The notes under the pieces were generated by a model, which saw only the letters and a program-made list of their open reading frames with translations, was not told the origin of the DNA and searched no databases. DNA of 64,000 nucleotides from Sulfidibacter corallicola (GTDB lineage Bacteria > Acidobacteriota > Holophagae > Acanthopleuribacterales > Acanthopleuribacteraceae). Shown piece by piece: positions 53,595-61,734 of this stretch (position 1 is the first letter of the stretch; each line of letters opens with the position of its first letter). The translations under genes were made by a program, and so were the position numbers. The DNA lies in assembly GCF_017498545.1 (NCBI RefSeq), contig NZ_CP071793.1, forward strand, positions 9,914,256 to 9,978,255. Direction: 5' to 3'.

Positions 53595-54949
53595 AGGCAC
53601 TGATCATCGCAGAACTACACCGATATCGCTGGGGCATGTGGTTGGGTTTTTCCTTTTTCTTCAGCCAGCCCTTCAATATGGAAAGAGAAGCCCTCCAGTA
53701 CGGCTATTTTCTATTCTGGTTTTGTCCCTTGCTCGACTTGATCAGCGACATTGGTTTAGCTCCCAAACCCCATCGGGGAGGACCTTTGCCACTTCCCTTG
53801 AAGACGGTCGCCTTCCTGAGTTATCTGCACTTCTTTTTGGGATTGACCCAAATGTTCCTGACACCCCTGCTGCTTTATGCAATCTTCGGATGGTCGACCT
53901 ACCACGCCATCGGTTTCTTCCATGGTTATCTGGCGGGACTGAGTGTCGCTTGCCTGTCTCTGGGAATCAAAGCGGGCATCGGCCGCGGTAACCTCATCAT
54001 CTTCGCGGTCCTTCTCGCCCCGGCCTATCTCACTTGGCAGGAGCCGGGTCGATGGAACGAAATTGGATGGTTGAGTCTTTGCCTAGCGGCTTCGCTGTTC
54101 CTGTGCTTCTGGACCTACCTGAAGTGGTTCGGAAAGTTTGCCAGTATCTGGAAACGCCCCAAAATCTTACGCCCACTAACGACCCTGCTACGAAACATGT
54201 CGCTTCGGTTCCGGCGCTACCGCTGGAAATGCGCCAAAATCTTACGCCCACTAACGACCCTGCTACAAAGCACGTCGTCTCGTTTCAAGCGCAACCGCTG
54301 GAATCGCTATATGGGAAAAAAACCATGGCCTTTGGTGACGTTGTACCAAAAGGAGTTCCGGTTTTTGCTGCACCTGGGTTGCCTTGCTTTGTTTATCATT
54401 GTCATGCTTTTTATCAAAACCAACGAGCCGAAATCCGGTATTGCAAATTGGGCCATGCTTTCGTTTTGGGCCGGGAGCCTCTGTAATATGACTTCAAAAA
54501 GAACTTTGGACGACCGTAGCCTCGTCCACTTACCTATCAGTCGATTTCAGATCGTCCGTACTTGGTTCGCCATGTACCTTACTTGGTTCATTTCCGGGTG
54601 GTTCCTCGCCATTACCCTATTTCGAATACCCATCATGGAGATCACGCCCTTGATGTTATTGGTCACCATTCAGACCCTGACCATCATGTATGCAAAGGAA
54701 CGATTCTCGGGTACACGAGCCCATTCCGGCATGTGGATGGTGATCTCGGTCGGTCTGGCTTGGATCCTCGCGCCCAAAAATTTTGGTGTGCCCACCTGGC
54801 CGGAAATTTCACCGATCACCGGCTCGCCATGGATCCTCTGGGTCTTGATCCCGCTCACCCTGTTCGCCTGGCATCGATACGGTTCCCTGCCTTGGCCGGC
54901 CACCTGGAAGAGGCCAACGGAGGAGGAAGCCATTGCCGGGGATTTTTGA
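53591..54949 (+). CDS. ABC-2 type permease with internal 25-residue duplication
   Basis: 452 residues. About ten hydrophobic segments in two groups (~15-175, ~258-440), separated by a basic cytoplasmic region. In that region a 75-bp unit is repeated in tandem (54161-54235 and 54236-54310); both encode KILRPLTTLL followed by a basic RF(R/K)R-x-RW tail. The first 30 bases of the two units are identical, the rest differ, mostly conservatively. ATG 53591 overlaps the ATPase stop. Likely exports or resists a membrane-active compound; substrate unknown. Confidence 0.82.
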   Translation: MKALIIAELHRYRWGMWLGFSFFFSQPFNMEREALQYGYFLFWFCPLLDLISDIGLAPKPHRGGPLPLPLKTVAFLSYLHFFLGLTQMFLTPLLLYAIFGWSTYHAIGFFHGYLAGLSVACLSLGIKAGIGRGNLIIFAVLLAPAYLTWQEPGRWNEIGWLSLCLAASLFLCFWTYLKWFGKFASIWKRPKILRPLTTLLRNMSLRFRRYRWKCAKILRPLTTLLQSTSSRFKRNRWNRYMGKKPWPLVTLYQKEFRFLLHLGCLALFIIVMLFIKTNEPKSGIANWAMLSFWAGSLCNMTSKRTLDDRSLVHLPISRFQIVRTWFAMYLTWFISGWFLAITLFRIPIMEITPLMLLVTIQTLTIMYAKERFSGTRAHSGMWMVISVGLAWILAPKNFGVPTWPEISPITGSPWILWVLIPLTLFAWHRYGSLPWPATWKRPTEEEAIAGDF

Positions 54950-55277
54950 GTGCCCTTGCTATCGTTTCATCCCTAGTAGGGTTGACTGCGTTTTTTACCA
55001 CAGAGTCCACAGAGGTCCCAGAGATTAACATAGTATTTTTAGATTGATTACCTGGCTTCTGGAGGCCAAAGCTCATACGATGACTTGAATCGAGAACCAG
55101 CCAACATCAGACATATCGATGAATGGAATATCCCGACTCCTCGAGAAAAACAATTGGGACCATCCGTACAAATGGTCCCATTCGTATCGTTCAGCTCGGT
55201 TCGCTTCTCTCGCCCCGGGATTTGCCGGAAAAGGGTGGTAAGGACGCCCCCCGGGATGGTTCAGGCGCCCGCCTCGG
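54950..55277. other. Intergenic region between convergent genes
   Basis: 328 bases. Includes ACCACAGAGTCCACAGAGGTCC near 54997, a fragment of a common dispersed-repeat motif. No gene, no strong terminator hairpin seen. Confidence 0.4.
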
Positions 55278-56858
55278 TTAAGGTTCGGTGGTGGGATCGA
55301 AGTCTTCGGTGAAACGCTCGGCCGTGGTCACCCGAAACTTGTCGATATAACCCTTGGCGTGTTCGGCATTGAAGACAGTGGGTTTCCAGCCGCCGATAAA
55401 GAAATCACTGCGGCCCTTCAGTTCGCTGCGATGGGGCACGGCGACGCGTTCCACGCCGTCGATGTAAAGCCGGGTGGTGGTGCCGGCACGGACATAGGCC
55501 ACGTGATGCCAGCCGCCCTTGATGGGAGCGGGGACCAGGTACGCACTGTGGAGATGGTGATCATGAATCCCCACCTTGTCGTCAAACTGGTAGTGGTTGA
55601 TGGCGGAGTAATCGTAGCTATTGGCCGCATCGAAGGAGAAGAACCATTCCCGGACCGCGTCGGCCTCGGAATACACCCAGAAATCGATGGTCACCGGACC
55701 GGCCCCGAAAATCATGGATTCATTGGCGGCTCGTTCGGCGGTTTCTTCGACGGGGATTTGCAACCAAGATTCTCCGTCCAGATAGAGGGCAGCCTCGCCG
55801 TTGTAAGCGTTGGTATTGGTGATGACCGGGTTACCCATCGCCAGGACTTCCTGGTTTTCGAGGGAGACATCCTTGAAATCGGTCGCATGATCGGCATCCT
55901 CGAAGTCCAACCACAGGACGACCTGTGCGCCGAAGGGGTCGTTCTCCAGAGGCGTGCCCGCCAACGGGTCGGGTGCATCGATCTGCAGGCTGTCGGCGAC
56001 CTCGCCCTCGACGATGAGATCGAGGAAATAAGTGCCGTAGTTGAGCGCCTCGAACGCCGCGTTTTGCTCGCCGTCGACCGTCAGTTTATGACTGCCGGCA
56101 CCGGCATCGGTTCTGACCTCCCAAGTTCCAGGCTCATTGATCGTCGAGTGGAACCGATGCGGATCGCGCAGTTCCGTCTTTACCGCGATGCGCGGTGTGT
56201 TTTCGCTTGGAATCGGAGCGATCTCAATGAACACGGTGGTGATGTTGCCAGCAGCCATGCCGTCGGTGGGACGGTAGGTGAACGAGTCCCAGGTCGTGTT
56301 GGAACCGTCGTGGGTGTAGCCGAAGGTGCCGTCACCATTCAGGAACAGGGTCCCATTTTTGGGATTGGCATCGAATTGAGCAACGATGCCGTCACCGTTG
56401 GGGTCAAGGTCGTTTGCCAACAGGTTGACCGACCCAACCTCGATGGAACCGCCGTTGGCAATTTCAAAACTGTCGGGAACGCCCTGGGGCGCACAGTTCA
56501 AGACCGCGGGATCAAGAGTGACGTCAATGAGCACGGTGGTGATGTTGCCCTCGGCCGTCCCGTCGAAGGCACGATAGGTGAAAAAGTCCATGGTGGTGTT
56601 GGAGCCGTCGTGGGTGTAGCTGAAAGTGCCGTTACCGTACATGAGCAGGGTTCCGTGCTTGGGATCGGTTTGCCGCCTGGCAATGATGCCATCGCCATCC
56701 GGGTCGATGTCGTTGGCCAGGACATTTTCCGACCCCAGTGCGATGGAACCGCCGTTGGCGATGAAATAATAATCGGGGACACCGTCCGGCGCTCCGTTCG
56801 CGAACGCGGATGTGACCGCAGCGAACATGAACGTTAAAACGCAAATACTCGTTTTCAT
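55278..56858 (-). CDS. Secreted protein with two cadherin-like repeats and a LamG domain
   Basis: 526 residues. Signal peptide 1-~20 (MKTSICVLTFMFAAVTSAFA). Two tandem ~100-residue cadherin-like/VCBS (Ig_17-type) repeats (~25-120, ~125-225), each with GVPD-x-(Y/F)-x-IANGGSI, LLANDxDPxGDGI, GTL and GTF-x-YTHDGSNTT-x-D-x-FTYR. Then a beta-sandwich link and a LamG/concanavalin-like domain (~325-520; LWLDFEDADHATDF, WHHVAYVRAGTTTRLYIDGVE, FFIGGW). Probably a Ca-dependent surface adhesion or glycan-binding protein. Start fixed by AAGGAG and the signal peptide. No type IX or dockerin tail seen. Confidence 0.85.
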   Translation of the reverse strand: MKTSICVLTFMFAAVTSAFANGAPDGVPDYYFIANGGSIALGSENVLANDIDPDGDGIIARRQTDPKHGTLLMYGNGTFSYTHDGSNTTMDFFTYRAFDGTAEGNITTVLIDVTLDPAVLNCAPQGVPDSFEIANGGSIEVGSVNLLANDLDPNGDGIVAQFDANPKNGTLFLNGDGTFGYTHDGSNTTWDSFTYRPTDGMAAGNITTVFIEIAPIPSENTPRIAVKTELRDPHRFHSTINEPGTWEVRTDAGAGSHKLTVDGEQNAAFEALNYGTYFLDLIVEGEVADSLQIDAPDPLAGTPLENDPFGAQVVLWLDFEDADHATDFKDVSLENQEVLAMGNPVITNTNAYNGEAALYLDGESWLQIPVEETAERAANESMIFGAGPVTIDFWVYSEADAVREWFFSFDAANSYDYSAINHYQFDDKVGIHDHHLHSAYLVPAPIKGGWHHVAYVRAGTTTRLYIDGVERVAVPHRSELKGRSDFFIGGWKPTVFNAEHAKGYIDKFRVTTAERFTEDFDPTTEP

Positions 56859-57307
56859 GAGTGCTCCTTTTCTCCTTCGGCCTCTTATACTCATCTGGAA
56901 TGGGGAGTTAAATCATGGTCGTAGAGCCTAAAAAGGCGAGTGACCGTTCTTGTTTTGGGACCGTTACTTCTACAAAACCCATCCGCGGTGGAGGACCGCC
57001 ATATTTTTCCCAATTTTTTTGAAGGGGATTGCAACATCGGCGCACCGGAACCGGCCGTCGCTGGATCCAGGCAAGATCTTCGAGCCAGACCCGCGTCATC
57101 TTCGGTATCGTGACCGCCTCGGCCAAGACCAGATCCGCCTTGGCCGTCACCCAGGCGTCGGAATGTGTTGTGGCAGGGCCTGCCATATCGGCCCTGAACG
57201 AGACCGCTCTACGAATGCCGGGCCCTCCGAATCGGCTCACTTCGCGTTGTTTCTTTCTCGAAATCGAGCTGGACGGGCCCGGCACCTATCTTTGTCTAAA
57301 AAAGTCT

Positions 57308-57385
57308 GTCCACGAATCACACAGATTGACACGAATTAAAAAAACCATTCTTGGATCCTGTGTTCCCGATTTTCTGAAGGTCATT
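57308..57385. repeat. Partial GTCCACGAATCA element
   Basis: Begins GTCCACGAATCACACAGATT and continues with sequence similar to the reverse complement of 30605-30691, including GGATCC/GGATTCC, TTCCCGATTTT and GAAGGTCA/GAATGGC. One inverted end only, so probably decayed. Confidence 0.6.
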
Positions 57386-57526
57386 TTTACCAGGAACCAT
57401 CCGATTTTTTTTACCCCTGATTCGAACAGTTCCCTCTACTCCAATCCCTCTGTGAACCAAAATAAAATTCACAAAAAACTAACTAAACGACAATTCCAAC
57501 TCCGCGCCCTCTTATGTGACATAATT

Positions 57527-57765
57527 ATGTAACAAACTCTGTAAAGCTCGAAGATAAAGATAAAAACCTAAAAAGGCGAATGTGCGGGGAGTTCGTCGAA
57601 AAATGTCGGCCCGGCGCCCTGGGTGGGCCCGGCACTTACTGCAACGACGCCCCTCTTACAAATGCGGGAACTCCCAAACGATTCGCTTCGATTAGTTACC
57701 CACTTGAAACCCGGTGGTCCGGCAATCCGGCCCCCGGCCTGAGCAACGACTCTGTGGTAAAAAAA
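57527..57765. repeat. Dispersed ~250-bp repeat, copy B
   Basis: Nearly the same as copy A (31173-31425), but shorter by about 11 bases in the GGTGGCCGGTGTGCCGG stretch near its 3' end. Core GTCGGCCCGGCGCCCTGGG is unchanged. It ends about 60 bp before the DUF1028 gene stop. Confidence 0.88.
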
Positions 57766-57823
57766 TAGTACCCATAACCAAATTAAAAATACTAACCCCA
57801 GTGAAGAAATCCCCTCCGACCCA

Positions 57824-58801
57824 TCAGAAACCGGCGACTTTCTTCAGCAGGGCTTCGTCGCGGTCCAACAGGCCGCACTGCACCAGGCGCTCGGGCAACA
57901 CCTTCCAATTCGGATCGGCCTTCATGATGTCTTTCCAGATGGCCAGGCCTTCGTCGGTCTTGCCCAGCTTGATCAGGTTGAACGCCTGCCAGAAACGCGG
58001 TTCCAATTGGCCAGGCAGCATGGCCACCGCCTCCTGCGACAGCTTCAACGCGCGCTGGGTCTCGCCGTGCTCCAGGGCCACGTCGCTCTCGTTCATGCGC
58101 TCGTAGGCGCGGTGCACGTGAATCAGGCGCGCCAGCTCGGCCACCGGCTCGGCGTGATCCTCGACACGCAGGTCCATGACGACGCCCTCCCAGGGCTTTT
58201 TGGGTTTGTCGGTCTTGACCACCAGAATCGAGGCGGATTGACGGCCGCGCAGATCACCGCCCTCGGCCTCGGCGGCCTTCAAGGCGGCGAGCAGCCGTTC
58301 GGCCAAGGGGCCTTTGGTCTCTCGGTAGGCCTTCAGCATGGCGGTGCACACAGTGTCTTTCAGCATGAGATTGGCCTGCACGCTCACCCCTTGGCCCTGC
58401 AGGTCGCAGGCGTGCTGGATGCAGCTCTTGCCGGTGTGGGCGGCGACCCGACCTTTGGTATCGACCATCGCCACCTGGCGGACCGCCCGTCCTTCGTCGG
58501 CGGCCGCCAAACGCGCCAGCGCATCGGCCGGGGCTTCGCCCTTGGCCATCGCTTCGAGGCCAAGCGGACCGTAGTCGATGCGAACCAGTGACTGGGTGGC
58601 CACCACCCCGACGCCGGGCTCACCCCAAATCACGGTGCTGCCCACCGAAAACCAGTGCGACTGTACCGCGCCACCCATCTCCCCGGTTTCGGGATCGACG
58701 GCCACGATCGAGTAGGTGTGGGCCAATTCGGAGGCTCGGAACGCGGAAGCGGTGGTGGGATCGGCAAAAAACAAACATAGAAATGCCTGGAAAATCAACA
58801 T
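57824..58801 (-). CDS. Exported DUF1028 (Ntn-hydrolase-like) protein
   Basis: 325 residues. Signal peptide ~1-20 (MLIFQAFLCLFFADPTTASA). DUF1028 domain ~25-225: HTYSIVAVDPETGEMGGAVQSHWFSVGS, GVVATQSLVR, GLEAMAKGEAPADALARL, QGQGVSVQANLM, KAAEAEGGDLRGRQSASILVV. The family has the Ntn-hydrolase fold but no proven reaction. The last ~90 residues (HRAYERMNESDVALEHGE..., MLPGQLEPRFWQAFNLIKLGKTDEGLAIW) are TPR-like helices. CAGGAG lies before ATG. Alone between repeat copies B and C. Confidence 0.87.
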   Translation of the reverse strand: MLIFQAFLCLFFADPTTASAFRASELAHTYSIVAVDPETGEMGGAVQSHWFSVGSTVIWGEPGVGVVATQSLVRIDYGPLGLEAMAKGEAPADALARLAAADEGRAVRQVAMVDTKGRVAAHTGKSCIQHACDLQGQGVSVQANLMLKDTVCTAMLKAYRETKGPLAERLLAALKAAEAEGGDLRGRQSASILVVKTDKPKKPWEGVVMDLRVEDHAEPVAELARLIHVHRAYERMNESDVALEHGETQRALKLSQEAVAMLPGQLEPRFWQAFNLIKLGKTDEGLAIWKDIMKADPNWKVLPERLVQCGLLDRDEALLKKVAGF

Positions 58802-59232
58802 GCTGGGCTCCTGGGGAAGAAATGTGCACCCATTCTACCCGAGCATGTGTCGAGGCGGGTAATTTCCGGTTGGCGCTTCGTCGATCTTGTTCCCCGGCTT
58901 GGCACACCGCAAAACCGTAAACGCGAAGCGCCCGTTCCCATTCGGGCGTTTCGTGGCGGGTCGATCTCCGAACCCCGATCGCAGACTCATCCAAGGAATG
59001 GGCACTCTATGCGACAAACTGTGTAAAGTTCGAAGGTAAAGCTATAAACCTAAACAGTCGGATATTCGGAGAGTTTGTCAATAAATGTCGGCCCAGCGCC
59101 CTGGGCGGGTACGGCCGGTATGGCCCGGCACCTACCGGGCACGACGCCCCTCTTGTAAATGCGGGAACTCCCAAGCGATTCGCTTCGATTAGTTACCCAC
59201 TTGAAACCCGGGAGCCCCGCCTGGGCGGCGAC
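58802..59232. other. Intergenic region ending in repeat copy C
   Basis: The first 200 bases show no structure I recognise; from 59009 on it is repeat copy C. No gene. Confidence 0.6.
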
Positions 59233-59239
59233 TCAGTGG
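59009..59239. repeat. Dispersed repeat, copy C, with a 14-bp insertion
   Basis: Diverged copy of 31173/57527. Relative to these, GTACGGCCGGTATG (59109-59122) is inserted inside the hairpin core, and 59111-59124 is exactly the ACGGCCGGTATGGC variant of the minisatellite at 39801. Followed by ACCTACCGGGCACGACGCCCC, the usual element head. Its far end covers the stop codon of the HD gene (59233-59235). Confidence 0.85.
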
Positions 59240-60075
59240 ATGTCGTGGAGATTCTCGTGTTCCACCACGAAGATGTGAGAGTACAGATTGGCGATGATCT
59301 GCTTGCCTTGCTGGGTCAACTGGAGATAACCCAGGGCATCCTTGACGTAGGGAAAGACGCTGTTCCAGTAGAAACGGGGGTAGTTCTTGCGGAGGTCGCC
59401 CGCATGCTCGTAGCCCAGTTCCTCGGCCACGCCGGTCTCCTTGAATTCGTAGAAAAGGCGGGTGATCTTTTGCAGGTAGCGGGGATCGCTGAGCTGGCCG
59501 ATCAGGTCCGATGCCCGCACCAGGCCCGGATAGTTGTCGGTGGCCTTGTGATCGTCCTGGGCCGGCACCGGGAAGCGGGTCAGCTCGATGTTGGCCTTGA
59601 TGACCTCGACGTCCATCAACTTGCTGCCGCCGAAGCGCTCTTCGATGAACAGCTTGCCGCGGTCCACGTGATAGGGCGTCAGGCCCGCGTCCGACGAACC
59701 CGGCGGCAGCTCGATCAGCTCGTCGCCGACGCCGGTGGCGTAGTGACAGTCGCCGTCCCGGCGGCAAACGCCGCGGCGGTAGCCGATATCGTGGCAGATC
59801 AGCGAAACGATGAAATGGAACCAATCTTTGCTGGAAACGCCGCCGACACTGATGTGCTTGCCCCGCAGGACTTCCTGGCCCACAAGGGTGACGAGCACCG
59901 TATGCTCCACGTCGTGGTACAGCGCGTCACTGTTGGCGATATTCTCCAAGGCCATCTGGGCCACCCAGCACAGAATCGTTTCGTAATGCGGGTTGTGTTC
60001 CCCGTAATTGCGGTGATAACCCTCTTTCAGCTTATCGATAAACGCGTCAATCAAAAGCTCGGTGGCGTTGAGCAT
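59233..60075 (-). CDS. HD-domain metal-dependent phosphohydrolase
   Basis: 280 residues. HD/PDEase-like core: LYHDVEHTVLVTLVGQEVL (~55), IVSLICHDIGYRRGVC (~90), GLTPYHVDRGKLFIEERF, IELTRFPVP, RASDLIGQLSDPRYL. These are the metal ligands and helices of HD phosphohydrolases that resemble cyclic-nucleotide phosphodiesterases; close relatives are common in cyanobacteria. Substrate not known. Divergent from a diguanylate-cyclase-type gene. ATG 60075 follows GGGGGGACACG; an upstream GTG/ATG 30 codons away is less likely. The stop codon lies inside repeat copy C. Confidence 0.85.
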   Translation of the reverse strand: MLNATELLIDAFIDKLKEGYHRNYGEHNPHYETILCWVAQMALENIANSDALYHDVEHTVLVTLVGQEVLRGKHISVGGVSSKDWFHFIVSLICHDIGYRRGVCRRDGDCHYATGVGDELIELPPGSSDAGLTPYHVDRGKLFIEERFGGSKLMDVEVIKANIELTRFPVPAQDDHKATDNYPGLVRASDLIGQLSDPRYLQKITRLFYEFKETGVAEELGYEHAGDLRKNYPRFYWNSVFPYVKDALGYLQLTQQGKQIIANLYSHIFVVEHENLHDIH

Positions 60076-60474
60076 CGTGTCCCCCCATTTCTCAGGCGGC
60101 GAGTAGGCAACGGCCTCGCTGGCGGCTCCGCATGGACGACCAACAGGCCGCGGGGCCTCGAACATCTAGGTGGTGCGGTTTGGTGCGGAATCCGGTGGAG
60201 CCGTCCCTTGCGGAGGTGGGCCGAGTTGGGTGGCCGTACAGGACGGGCGGCGAGTTGACCTTGTTTGCCCAACCTTATCCCTAACGGTGAGACAGGTCAA
60301 GAGTGCGGAGGTACAAGCCGCCAATCCCCCGACCCGGCACGGCCGACAAGCGAAACCGGCGGCGACCCACACAAGGGAGCCGGTCACGAATTGTGGAATT
60401 CGGAACGATTCTGTTAGAATCAAGTCTCTACCCCCTGACAACTTCCGGGCAACAACGCCATTTGGGATTCCGCG
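60076..60474. other. Divergent promoter region, HD gene / GGDEF gene
   Basis: 399 bases. A promoter candidate for the GGDEF gene is at 60391-60420. No gene is seen in the rest. Confidence 0.5.
60391..60420 (+). promoter_or_regulatory. Promoter candidate for the GGDEF gene
   Basis: TTGTGG (60391-60396), 18-bp spacer, TAGAAT (60415-60420, five of six consensus bases). Start near 60427 would give a ~48-base leader. Confidence 0.45.
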
Positions 60475-61728
60475 ATGCAAAACCAAATCCTGATCGTGCA
60501 CGCCGATCGCGATTTCGCCAAACAACTGGGCGGCGAAGTCCTCAAGGCGTACAAGATGCCTTGCCAACTCGCCACCTCGACCGATCAGGCGCGCAACATG
60601 CTCGATGCCTATGCCGACCGCTTCTACCTGGCGATCGTCGACGTGGACTTTCCCGACGTCTGCGAAACCGACATCGTGGATCTCATCTCGGAAGCCGGCG
60701 TGCCCAGCATGGTCCTGACCAACGTGAAAAACGCCGACCTGCGCCGCAAACTGTTCTCGAAGAATATCGTGGACTACTGGATCAAGGAATACGGCAGCAG
60801 CACGTCCTACGTGGTGAGCGCCATCGGGCAGCTCCGCCGCAACGAGGACGTCAAGGTGCTGGTGGTCGACGATTCGACCGGGTTCCGACGCCTGGTGCAA
60901 CACCTGTTGATCCGCAAGAAATTCAAGGTACTCGAGGCGGAGAACGGCATTCACGCGCTCCAGCTCCTGATGGAACACCGCGACGTGCGCCTGATCGTCA
61001 CCGATTACGAAATGCCTCAGATGAGCGGTTTCCAGTTGGTTCGCGAGGTTCGCAACCACTTCGGCAAACACAAGATCGCAATCCTGGGCCTCTCCTCCAG
61101 CGAGGAACACGGGGTCACGGCCAAGCTCCTGAAGGCGGGCGCCAACGATTTCCTCAAAAAGCCGTTCGAGGTGGAGGAGTTTTACTGCCGCATCGATCAG
61201 AACCTGGAAATCATCCAGATGTTCGAACTGATCGAGGAAACCTCCAACACCGATTTCCTGACCAAGCTGTTCAACCGCAAGTATTTCTTCGAGATCTGCC
61301 CCCCGATGTTCCAACGCGCCGCACGCGACGGGCAGACCTATGCGCTCGCCATGATGGACATCGACCACTTCAAGAAGGTCAACGACGGTTACGGTCACGA
61401 CGGCGGCGACGAGGTCCTGCGCAAGGTCGCCGCCAAACTGAAGCAGCAGTTCCGGCCCCAGGACCTGGTGTCGCGATTCGGCGGGGAAGAATTTTGCGTG
61501 GTGTTCGGGCCCATCGATCACGATGCGGCCCTGGCCAAGCTGGAGAATCTGCGAATCGCGATCGCCGCCATGGCCATCCCCTTCGAAAAGGCGAACATCC
61601 AGATCACGATGTCGATCGGGATGTGTCTCAGCTCGGGCGATTCGGTGGAGGAAACGATTCGCACAGCCGACCAGCGGCTCTACCTGGCCAAGAACGGCGG
61701 CCGAAACCGCGTCGTGGCGCGCGATTGA
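60475..61728 (+). CDS. Diguanylate cyclase with two receiver domains
   Basis: 417 residues, REC-REC-GGDEF like PleD. First receiver ~1-115 (LIVHADRDF, acceptor Asp in AIVDVDFPD, but the switch Lys region is altered), second ~123-240 (VLVVDDSTG, VTDYEMPQMSG, FLKKPFE). GGDEF domain ~255-417 with DFLTKLFNRKYF, MMDIDHFKKVND, FGGEEF active loop and MSIGMCLSS. An inhibitory I-site RPQD lies five residues before GGEEF, so product feedback is expected. Makes cyclic di-GMP when phosphorylated. No cognate kinase adjacent; the divergent HD gene may belong to the same signalling circuit. Confidence 0.93.
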   Translation: MQNQILIVHADRDFAKQLGGEVLKAYKMPCQLATSTDQARNMLDAYADRFYLAIVDVDFPDVCETDIVDLISEAGVPSMVLTNVKNADLRRKLFSKNIVDYWIKEYGSSTSYVVSAIGQLRRNEDVKVLVVDDSTGFRRLVQHLLIRKKFKVLEAENGIHALQLLMEHRDVRLIVTDYEMPQMSGFQLVREVRNHFGKHKIAILGLSSSEEHGVTAKLLKAGANDFLKKPFEVEEFYCRIDQNLEIIQMFELIEETSNTDFLTKLFNRKYFFEICPPMFQRAARDGQTYALAMMDIDHFKKVNDGYGHDGGDEVLRKVAAKLKQQFRPQDLVSRFGGEEFCVVFGPIDHDAALAKLENLRIAIAAMAIPFEKANIQITMSIGMCLSSGDSVEETIRTADQRLYLAKNGGRNRVVARD

Positions 61729-61734
61729 GCCGGT

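Larger units (their letters stand above)
56859..57823. other. Repeat-rich intergenic region
   Basis: 965 bases. Holds a TTTCTTTCTCGAAATCGAG module (~57250-57268), a half-copy of the GTCCACGAATCA element (~57308-57385), and copy B of the dispersed repeat (57527-57765). No gene. Confidence 0.65.
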
